From positions 1 through 10,170 of the forward strand of contig CAMYJV010000114.1 in assembly GCA_947258805.1 (NCBI GenBank): a DNA stretch of 10,170 bases. The letters run 5' to 3'. Origin of the DNA: an uncultured Gammaproteobacteria bacterium (lineage in GTDB: Bacteria; Pseudomonadota; Gammaproteobacteria; GCA-2729495). Shown here piece after piece: positions 1 to 5,502 of this stretch (its first letter is position 1; each line of letters opens with the position of its first letter). A model generated the notes under the pieces. That model did not search any database, was not told the origin of the DNA, and saw only the letters and a list, made by a program, of their open reading frames with translations. Both the position numbers and the translations under genes were made by a program.

Positions 1-809
1 GCCAGCGGCAGCACGCCCCTGGCGCCGATGAGGAAACCGATGACGGAGTAGACGGCCATCTCCAGAAACACCGTGATGCCAATGGGAACTCCGATCTTAA
101 GTATCGACGCTATCTCCTTGATATCTGGAAGGTCGAAGCGCTCGGTGAGCCGGGTCGCCTTGAAGTAGGGCAGGCGCAGCAGGAAGCTGATCAGGATCAG
201 CTCGAACCACCAGACGGCAGCGGTGGCCCAGCCGCAGCCTTCGCCGCCCAGTTCCGGCAGTCCGAACTTGCCGTAGATCAGCACCCAGTTCAGGAACGCG
301 TTCAGCCCCAGCGCGGCGGCAACGATCAGCATCGGCGGCAGGGTCTGGCCCAGGCCCTCGGACGTGTAGCGCAAGGTGACGTAAAGAAAGACCGCGGGCA
401 TGCCCCAGGCCGTCGCCGCCAGGTAGCGGTTGGCGATGTCCGCGGCGGTCGGATCGATGCCTGCGAGCACGAAGATGGGCTCGGCGTTGAGAATGACCAG
501 AATGCTCAGCGCGGAAGCGAAGACGGCGATCCACAGGCCCTGGCGGACCACGGCGCCGGACTCACGCTTTCGGCCCGCGCCATGCAACTGCGCCACGATG
601 GGCGTCAGCGCCATGTTCAGCCCTGTCATCAGCATGAAGACCGGCCACAGAACGTTGCCACCCAGGGCTACCCCTGCGAGATCTAGGGATCCGTAGTGGC
701 CGGCCATGGCGGTATCCACGAAGCCCATGCCCATGATGAAGAACTGGGTCGCGATCATGGGCCCGCCCAGGCGCAGGAGGTCCCGGCACTGGGACAGAAA
801 GCTCTTCAG
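1..809 (-). CDS. MATE-family (NorM-like) cation/drug antiporter, C-terminus cut by window edge
   Basis: Inner-membrane multidrug/toxin exporter of the MATE family, which expels organic cations and other toxic compounds in exchange for Na+ or H+. I translated this frame by hand: about 269 codons are present of a usual ~450, and the frame stays open to base 1. Hydrophobic helices alternate with short loops. The TM1 motif MGFVDTAMAG carries Asp32, and Glu250 lies in FLEMAVYS; these sit close to Asp36 and Glu255 of Vibrio cholerae NorM, so the ion-coupling acids of the first seven helices are kept. An in-frame TAA at 812-810 blocks upstream extension and the first ATG (758) would delete the N-terminus and part of TM1, so I chose CTG at 809, four bases after AGGAGG. 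That CTG overlaps the TGA of the preceding phosphatase-like gene (CTGA), suggesting translational coupling. The family call is firm; the start and substrate are not. Confidence 0.88.
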   Translation of the reverse strand, partial: MKSFLSQCRDLLRLGGPMIATQFFIMGMGFVDTAMAGHYGSLDLAGVALGGNVLWPVFMLMTGLNMALTPIVAQLHGAGRKRESGAVVRQGLWIAVFASALSILVILNAEPIFVLAGIDPTAADIANRYLAATAWGMPAVFLYVTLRYTSEGLGQTLPPMLIVAAALGLNAFLNWVLIYGKFGLPELGGEGCGWATAAVWWFELILISFLLRLPYFKATRLTERFDLPDIKEIASILKIGVPIGITVFLEMAVYSVIGFLIGARGVLPL

Positions 810-1543
810 TTATCCTCCTGAGACAGGGTGTCGGCAATGCTTTGTGCCGTTTGCTCCATGTTGGTGAGGTGAATGCTGGATTTGTTCAGGTCGTAGCTGG
901 TGAGGTTCACCGCCCGCAGCAGGAACCGCTCGGTGGTGCCGTCCTCCGCCGTGTCGACGTCGATGATGTTGATGCAGCAGTTATCCTGCTCGATGCTCAT
1001 CGTCCCCTGCCAGGGCAGGTTCATCATGTGGTTGAAGAGCATCCGGTTCACCGCGCCGTGCAGCACCAGCAGCAGCGTGCGCCAGCTGTGGTCGGCCAGG
1101 ATGGCTTCGAACGCGGGTACCACCCGGGCCGCGAAATCGACGAAACGCTCGCCGCCCAGAAAGGTGGCCTCGGGGTGGTCCGCGCCGGCCCAGGGGTTTG
1201 CCACGTGGGCCAGCCAGGCGGCGGTATCGTCGACGGGAAAATCCCGTCCGCCGCCCTTGATCTCTTCCAGCGCGGGGACGATCTCCAGATCCGGTTCGTC
1301 CCGGTAGGCGAGCACCAGAGTCGCCGTTTCGACGGTGCGCGGCAGCCCCGAGCAGACGGCTCTGTCCAGCGGTACGCTGGCCAGAACGGCCGCCTGCTTG
1401 CGGGCCTGGATCTGGCCCTGCGGGGTCAGCCCGACCATGCGGGGGTTATCCGTTATGCTGCCGTCCGGCTTGACGTAGGCGGCTTCGCCGTGGCGCATCA
1501 GGTAGATGCGTCGGCGGTTCGGTTCCTTGAACGCGTTGATGAT
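806..1543 (-). CDS. Histidine phosphatase superfamily protein (phosphoglycerate-mutase fold, branch 1)
   Basis: Likely cytoplasmic phosphatase or mutase-like enzyme using a phosphohistidine intermediate; its substrate is unknown. Numbered from the proposed start, the protein has 245 residues and shows RRRIYLMRHGE (Arg17, His18), Arg69 in SGLPRTVETA, Glu93 in PALEEI and His162 in VLHGAVNR, the complete active-site set. The first ATG (1498) falls inside the motif-bearing first beta strand and would remove RRRIYL, which family members need. The frame is open upstream with no ATG, GTG or TTG, but two consecutive ATC codons (1543 and 1540) follow GAGGAG. I therefore propose an ATC start; 1498 is the conventional alternative. 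It lies about 22 bases after the crotonase gene and overlaps the MATE gene, within one apparent operon. A role in cofactor or metabolite housekeeping for the pathway is possible but unproven. Confidence 0.85.
   Translation of the reverse strand: MINAFKEPNRRRIYLMRHGEAAYVKPDGSITDNPRMVGLTPQGQIQARKQAAVLASVPLDRAVCSGLPRTVETATLVLAYRDEPDLEIVPALEEIKGGGRDFPVDDTAAWLAHVANPWAGADHPEATFLGGERFVDFAARVVPAFEAILADHSWRTLLLVLHGAVNRMLFNHMMNLPWQGTMSIEQDNCCINIIDVDTAEDGTTERFLLRAVNLTSYDLNKSSIHLTNMEQTAQSIADTLSQEDN
814..819 (-). promoter_or_regulatory. Shine-Dalgarno site for the CTG-started MATE gene
   Basis: A perfect AGGAGG lies inside the last codons of the upstream phosphatase-like gene and ends four bases before CTG at 809. 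A second in-frame CTG at 797 is sixteen bases away, which is too far for this site. It supports initiation at the CTGA overlap. Confidence 0.55.
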
Positions 1544-1547
1544 GGGG

Positions 1548-1553
1548 CTCCTC
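1548..1553 (-). promoter_or_regulatory. Shine-Dalgarno site deciding the histidine-phosphatase start
   Basis: GAGGAG lies four bases before ATC at 1543 and seven before ATC at 1540. There is no conventional start codon at a suitable distance. The site is the main nucleotide evidence that translation begins upstream of ATG 1498. Confidence 0.45.
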
Positions 1554-1565
1554 GGGTTATCCGGC

Positions 1566-2387
1566 TCAGTCGAGCGGTGGCAGGTCGGGATATTCCGGTT
1601 CCCGGCCCTCGGCGCGGGCTTTGAAATAGTTGGCCATCTCTTCCCCCTGGCTTACCGCGCCCATCCAGGCCAGCTGGTAGTTGAGGGTGTCGGGCACGCT
1701 GTGGTCGCGCCCGTACTGCAGCAGGTGCTTGGTGCTGGTAATGGCCAGCGGAGATTTCCTGGCGATTTCACCCGCGATGTCCAGCACCGATTCGAGCATC
1801 GTGCCCTGGTCCGGATAAACGGCGTTCACCAGACCCGCGGCACGAGCCTCTTCCGCGGGCATGCGCCGACCGGTGTAGGCCAGCTCGCGCATGAGGCCTT
1901 CGGGTATCAGCTTTGGCAGGCGCTGCAGCGTTCCCACGTCGGCGGCCAGGCCGATGTTGATCTCCTGGATGCAGAAAAAGGCTTCCGCTGTGCAGTAGCG
2001 GGCGTCGCAGGTAGCCACCAGATCGACGCCGCCGCCCACGCAGCCGCCCTGAACCGCCGCCAGCACGGGCATGCGCACGGTTTCCAGCCGGGTGAATACG
2101 CCCTGCAGCCGATTCAGATTACGCCGCGCCATCTCACCTGTACGGCCGCGATCCCAGGTCTGCTGCCGCGGGGCGGTGAACGCGGAGACGTCCATGCCGG
2201 CGGTGAAATGCTTGCCGGTGGAGGAGATCACCAGCGCCCGAACGTCGCCGCGCCGGTCCAGGCTGTCCAGGGCGTCTGGAAACTCTTCCCAGAACGCCGG
2301 CGGCATGCGGTTGTACTCGTCGGGTTGGCTGAGAACCAGATGACCGACTTTGTCCTGAACGTCGACGGTAAGGCGGGTGTAACTCAT
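1566..2387 (-). CDS. Enoyl-CoA hydratase/isomerase family protein, delta(3,5)-delta(2,4)-dienoyl-CoA isomerase type
   Basis: Crotonase-fold enzyme of 273 residues, predicted to shift double bonds of a 3,5-dienoyl-CoA to the 2,4 position during breakdown of unsaturated acyl chains. Residues 115-158 closely resemble mammalian ECH1: GGGVD with Asp122, then QEINIGLAADVGTLQRLP with Glu142 and Asp150. The spacing (20 and 28 residues from the first Asp) equals that of the ECH1 catalytic acids Asp176, Glu196 and Asp204, so isomerase chemistry is more likely than simple hydration. The oxyanion-hole segments HFTAGMD (60-66) and CVGGG (116-120) are present. ATG 2387 has GGAG eight bases upstream. It lies 53 bases after the SDR gene and just before the phosphatase-like gene. 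Its real substrate may be a cyclic or branched CoA ester rather than a fatty acid; the sequence cannot tell. Confidence 0.9.
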   Translation of the reverse strand: MSYTRLTVDVQDKVGHLVLSQPDEYNRMPPAFWEEFPDALDSLDRRGDVRALVISSTGKHFTAGMDVSAFTAPRQQTWDRGRTGEMARRNLNRLQGVFTRLETVRMPVLAAVQGGCVGGGVDLVATCDARYCTAEAFFCIQEINIGLAADVGTLQRLPKLIPEGLMRELAYTGRRMPAEEARAAGLVNAVYPDQGTMLESVLDIAGEIARKSPLAITSTKHLLQYGRDHSVPDTLNYQLAWMGAVSQGEEMANYFKARAEGREPEYPDLPPLD

Positions 2388-2440
2388 GGTGAAGGCTCCG
2401 ACAGTTTAGCTGAGTAGATTGGTTGGCCCGGGTTGACCGG

Positions 2441-3253
2441 TCAGCCGACGAACATGCCCCCGTTGGGATACAGGGTGGCGCCGGTGGTGTAGCTGGATTC
2501 CTCGCAGGCCAGGTACAGGGCGGTGTTGGCCATCTCGCGCACGGTGCCCAGCCGGCCCATTGGGGTCATTTCGATCATCATCTGCTGGCCTTCGGGGTCG
2601 GCTCTCATGGCGGCGGTCATGGGCGTCTCCACGAACCCCGGGCCGATGGCGTTGACCCTTATGTCATGAGCGATCAGCTCCATGGCCAGCACCTGTGTGA
2701 GCATGGCAACGCCCGCTTTGGAGACGCAGTAGTCGGCGGCGCCGGGCAGCGAGATTCGCGCCGCCGAGGATGCCAGGTTCACCAGGGTTCCCGGATGGCC
2801 GCCGGCGATCATGCGTCGCGCGATGGAACGATTGGTCAGCATCACGCCGGTGAGGTTCACATCCAGCACCTTCTGCCAGTCCTCCAGGTTCAGGTTCACC
2901 AGCTGACGGGATTCGTCATCGGCATTCCGCTCCTGAGCGACGCCGCTGACGTAGCCGGCGCTGGATATGCCTGCAGCCGCCACCGCGGTGTCGATGCGGC
3001 CGAACTCGGCGATGGCGCGATCGGCCATCTCTTCCACGCTCTCTTCGCTGGCGACGTCCACCGGTACGAAGAGTGCCCGACCGTTGATGGCAGCGCGAAT
3101 CTCCTCAACCGATTCCGCGCCGCGGACGGCGTCCCGGTCGGCGATGACGATGTCGGCGCCCTCCTCGGCAAAGCGCAGGGCGCACGCGCGGCCGATGCCG
3201 CTGGACCCGCCGGTGATCAGGGCCACCTTGCCTGCCAGCCTGCCTTCGCTCAT
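2441..3253 (-). CDS. SDR-family NAD(P)-dependent oxidoreductase
   Basis: Classical short-chain dehydrogenase/reductase of 270 residues, interconverting an alcohol and a ketone with a nicotinamide cofactor in the cytoplasm. Visible elements are the Rossmann glycine motif TGGSSGIG (14-21), Asp39 after the second beta strand (suggesting NAD(H) preference), AAAG (92-95) in place of the usual NNAG, and the tetrad Asn133, Ser162, Tyr175, Lys179 (YCVSK). The tail LYPNGGMFVG is typical of the family. Residues 97-121, after AAAG, form a longer, charged linker than usual and may shape the substrate pocket. ATG 3253 is preceded by GAGGGG at good spacing. It is first in the leftward operon and divergent from the VOC gene 39 bases away. 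A 3-hydroxyacyl-CoA dehydrogenase-like step is plausible from context, but SDR substrate cannot be assigned from sequence. Confidence 0.92.
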   Translation of the reverse strand: MSEGRLAGKVALITGGSSGIGRACALRFAEEGADIVIADRDAVRGAESVEEIRAAINGRALFVPVDVASEESVEEMADRAIAEFGRIDTAVAAAGISSAGYVSGVAQERNADDESRQLVNLNLEDWQKVLDVNLTGVMLTNRSIARRMIAGGHPGTLVNLASSAARISLPGAADYCVSKAGVAMLTQVLAMELIAHDIRVNAIGPGFVETPMTAAMRADPEGQQMMIEMTPMGRLGTVREMANTALYLACEESSYTTGATLYPNGGMFVG

Positions 3254-3292
3254 GGTAGTTTCCCCTCATTGACCGCAGCGCAGAAGCCTATC

Positions 3293-3757
3293 ATGACCGT
3301 CTCCATCAATGGCATCGCCCACATCTACATCACCGTCAGCGACTTTGACGCGGCGCTGCCGTTCTATCGGCGCCTGCTGGAGTTTCTGGAGATGCGTTGC
3401 CTGGTGGAAACCGAAGACCTCTACTACTGCGTGGGCGGGCGCACCGGGGTCGGCATCCGCCGTGCCCGGCATCCGGAACCTTTCGACCAGTATCGGGCGG
3501 GCCTGCATCATCTTTGTTTTCGCGCTCGATCAGCTGCAGACGTGGACGCCATCGCGATGCAGGTCGAATCGTTCGGCGGGCGCATCGTCAACGCGCCCCG
3601 GCTGGACGACTGGGCGCCCGGCTACTACTCGGTGCTGTTCGAAGACCCCTGCGGTACCCGGCTCGAGGTTAACCACGTGCCGGGGAAGGGCAATTTCAGC
3701 CCCGAGGTGGCGCTGCCCCTGCCCGAGGAGATGCAGCGGCGCCTCAGTGAGCCTTAG
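3293..3757 (+). CDS. VOC family protein (glyoxalase/extradiol dioxygenase-like fold)
   Basis: Small 154-residue protein of the vicinal oxygen chelate superfamily, whose members bind a divalent metal and act as isomerases, dioxygenases, epimerases or resistance proteins. It starts with INGIAHIYITVSDFDAALPFY and ends its core with FEDPCGTRLEVNHVPG. Candidate metal ligands are His10, His72 or His73 (GLHHLCF) and Glu125 (LEVN). It has the length of a single two-module VOC unit. ATG 3293 begins right at the first beta strand; its ribosome site is weak. An in-frame TTG at 3269 would add eight residues, which nothing requires. The frame runs open far upstream but that part is antisense to the SDR gene and not coding-like. 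The gene is first in the rightward block, 114 bases before the acyl-CoA ligase. The reaction is unknown. Confidence 0.9.
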   Translation: MTVSINGIAHIYITVSDFDAALPFYRRLLEFLEMRCLVETEDLYYCVGGRTGVGIRRARHPEPFDQYRAGLHHLCFRARSAADVDAIAMQVESFGGRIVNAPRLDDWAPGYYSVLFEDPCGTRLEVNHVPGKGNFSPEVALPLPEEMQRRLSEP

Positions 3758-3778
3758 GACCTGCTGCGCGGGCATCCG

Positions 3779-3808
3779 GTTTCACTGCGGCGGCGATTTC
3801 TGTGAAAC
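3779..3808. repeat. 7-bp inverted repeat GTTTCAC/GTGAAAC in the ligase leader
   Basis: Perfect arms at 3779-3785 and 3802-3808 are separated by 16 bases, just after the VOC stop codon. It could be an operator or an RNA hairpin between VOC and ligase genes. There is no following T-run, so a simple intrinsic terminator is unlikely. The arms are short enough that chance is possible. Confidence 0.45.
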
Positions 3809-3836
3809 TCGACGTTCAGGGACCTTGTCCGTCGAG
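3808..3836. repeat. Nested inverted repeats CTCGAC/GTCGAG and GGAC/GTCC
   Basis: CTCGAC (3808-3813) pairs with GTCGAG (3831-3836), and inside it GGAC pairs with GTCC around a three-base loop, leaving unpaired bases on the left side only. It shares base 3808 with the 7-bp inverted repeat and its right arm starts the tandem repeat, making a compact structured leader. Confidence 0.35.
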
Positions 3837-3862
3837 CACACTGGCCCTGTCGAGCACATTGG
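3831..3862. repeat. Two direct 14-bp repeats (18-bp period) upstream of the ligase start
   Basis: GTCGAGCACACTGG (3831-3844) and GTCGAGCACATTGG (3849-3862) differ at one base and are spaced 18 bases start to start, nearly two helical turns. The second runs into the ligase Shine-Dalgarno site. They look like paired binding sites for a regulator, or a small local duplication. Confidence 0.55.
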
Positions 3863-3866
3863 AGAG
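3861..3866 (+). promoter_or_regulatory. Ribosome binding site of the acyl-CoA ligase gene
   Basis: GGAGAG ends five bases before ATG 3872. Its first two bases belong to the second 14-bp direct repeat, so a protein bound there could affect translation start as well as transcription. Confidence 0.6.
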
Positions 3867-3871
3867 TAACC

Positions 3872-5386
3872 ATGCACACTTTTGCCGATCCTTTGCAGCG
3901 CGCGGTCCAGGTCGCGCCTAACAAAACGGCGGTCATTTCCGGCTCCAGCAGCTTCACTTACGCCGAGCTCTGCGACCGCTGCATGCGCCTCGCCGGCGCC
4001 CTGCACGCGCTGGGCCTGCAGCGGGGCGAACGGGTGGCCGTTCTGGCCGCCAACGGGCACGCCTACCTTGAAACCTACGTGGGCGTTCCGGCGGCCGGCA
4101 TGGTCATCGTTCCGCTGAACACCCGTCACGCGGAGCCGGAGCTGGAGTACGCGCTGAAGGATTCCGGGGCGCGGGTGCTCATCACCGACCGGGACCCGGG
4201 GAAGCTGGGCGCGGTGGTAGAGCACGTCATCAGCATTCCCGACAGCTACGAATCGGCGCTGGCGGGGGCGCAGCCGCTGGCGCTGGGCGAGGGCGTGACT
4301 GAAAACGATCTGGCGGGGCTCTTTTACACCGGCGGTACTACGGGGCTTTCCAAGGGCGTGATGCTCAGCCATCGCAACCTCATTGCCAATACCTGGCACT
4401 GGCTCGCCACGGTTCCGCAAAGAGAAGCGGACCGGTATCTGATCATCGCCCCGCTGTTTCACGCCGCGGGGTCCAACTCCGTGCTGGGCAGCATCTGGAC
4501 CACGGGCTGTCAGATCACCCTGGATGTGTTCGACCCGGAGGTGGCGCTGGACCTCGTCGAGACCCACGGCGTCACCGCGACCCTGGGCGTGCCCACCATG
4601 CTGGCGGCAATGGCCGAGGTGCAACATGCAAGGCCACGCAAGACGGATTCGCTGCGGCTGATTGCCCACGGCGGATCGCCGGTAGCCACCGAAGTGCTTC
4701 GGCGCACCCACACGGCCTTTCCCTCGGCGCAGCTGGCGGAAGTATACGGGGCGACGGAGCTGTCGCCGCTGGCCACGGCGCTGGTGGGCGAAGAGCAGCT
4801 GCTGGACTCGCCTCGAGCGCGGTCCTGCGGTCGGCCCATTATCGGCAACTCGGTACGCATACTGAACATCGATGGTGAGGACGTGACGCGAGGCGAAGTG
4901 GGCGAGGTGGTGGTCCGGGGGCCCAATGTCATGCAGGGCTACTGGAACAAGCCGGAGCAGACGGAGGCCGTGCTCAAGAACAGCGGCTACTGGACGGGTG
5001 ATCTGGGCTACATGGATGAGGACGGTTACGTTTATCTGGTGGATCGCAGCAAGGACATGATCGTCTCCGGCGGCGAGAACGTCTACTGCACCGAAGTGGA
5101 AGAGGTCCTGTACCAGCATCCGGCCGTGCTCGAAGCTGCCGCCTTCGGCGTGCCGGACGACAAGTGGGGCGAGGCGGTCTGGGCCGTGGTGGTGCCCCGA
5201 GCCGAGCACGCGGCGGTGGATCCGGCAGAGATCATCGACTTCTGCAAGCAGCAGATCGCCGGCTACAAGGTTCCCAAAGGCATCGATATCCAGCTGGACC
5301 CGCTGCCCAAATCCGGGCCCGGCAAGGTGCTCAAGCGGGAGCTGCGCGCGCCTTACTGGGAGGGTCAGGAGCGGGGGGTGCATTGA
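3872..5386 (+). CDS. Acyl-CoA ligase (AMP-forming, ANL superfamily)
   Basis: Activates a carboxylic acid to its CoA thioester through an acyl-adenylate, using ATP, in the cytoplasm. The 504-residue length and domain order fit the fatty-acid/aryl-acid CoA ligase group. Visible motifs are the phosphate-binding loop YTGGTTGLSKG (152-162, Lys161), the adenine motif YGATE (292-296), TGDLG with Asp377, the hinge motif LVDRSKDMIVSGGENV with Arg392, and C-terminal PKSGPGKVLKREL with Lys485, the usual adenylation lysine. All catalytic elements are present, so the enzyme should be active. Substrate is not readable: it could be a medium or long chain fatty acid, an aromatic acid or a side-chain acid. 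ATG 3872 has GGAGAG five bases upstream. The gene sits between the VOC and TonB receptor genes on the same strand, so import followed by activation is a natural inference. Confidence 0.94.
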   Translation: MHTFADPLQRAVQVAPNKTAVISGSSSFTYAELCDRCMRLAGALHALGLQRGERVAVLAANGHAYLETYVGVPAAGMVIVPLNTRHAEPELEYALKDSGARVLITDRDPGKLGAVVEHVISIPDSYESALAGAQPLALGEGVTENDLAGLFYTGGTTGLSKGVMLSHRNLIANTWHWLATVPQREADRYLIIAPLFHAAGSNSVLGSIWTTGCQITLDVFDPEVALDLVETHGVTATLGVPTMLAAMAEVQHARPRKTDSLRLIAHGGSPVATEVLRRTHTAFPSAQLAEVYGATELSPLATALVGEEQLLDSPRARSCGRPIIGNSVRILNIDGEDVTRGEVGEVVVRGPNVMQGYWNKPEQTEAVLKNSGYWTGDLGYMDEDGYVYLVDRSKDMIVSGGENVYCTEVEEVLYQHPAVLEAAAFGVPDDKWGEAVWAVVVPRAEHAAVDPAEIIDFCKQQIAGYKVPKGIDIQLDPLPKSGPGKVLKRELRAPYWEGQERGVH

Positions 5387-5435
5387 CGCCGCTGCCGCGC
5401 CTGTCCGGCGCAGCGACGCTCGAGGTTACAGACTG

Positions 5436-5467
5436 TTGCAATATGTAATTTTCTGTGCCTCTATTAG
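5436..5467 (+). promoter_or_regulatory. Tentative promoter upstream of the TonB receptor gene
   Basis: The 116-base gap between ligase and receptor is clearly AT-richer than its surroundings. TTGCAA (5436-5441) resembles a -35 box, and TATTAG (5462-5467) weakly resembles a -10 box, but the spacing of 20 bases is long. TTACA (5426-5430) and TGTAA (5444-5448) form a short inverted repeat over the -35 candidate. It suggests independent control of the receptor gene; this is a weak call. Confidence 0.25.
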
Positions 5468-5502
5468 CATGGGTTGTGGGTTTAATTAGGGGAGAGTTTC
5501 AC

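Noticed and set aside
562..837. Minus-strand open frame of 91 codons at the phosphatase-MATE junction
   Set aside because: It overlaps both genes in another frame; the MATE frame reads as a clean membrane protein across the same bases.
842..2417. Two long plus-strand open frames opposite the phosphatase and crotonase genes
   Set aside because: Both are compositional shadows of genes with complete active sites on the minus strand.
2423..3292. Upstream extension of the VOC reading frame to 2423
   Set aside because: The extension is antisense to the SDR gene and low in recognisable structure; the VOC fold begins a few residues after ATG 3293.
3782..5383. Open frame of 533 codons on the minus strand opposite the acyl-CoA ligase
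   Set aside because: It is antisense to a gene with all ANL motifs, is rich in His, Arg, Gln and Gly without recognisable domains, and reflects high GC at third positions.
5455..5502. Earlier ATG adding 16 residues to the TonB receptor
   Set aside because: The Shine-Dalgarno site and the signal peptide both point to ATG 5503; the added residues would precede a complete signal peptide.
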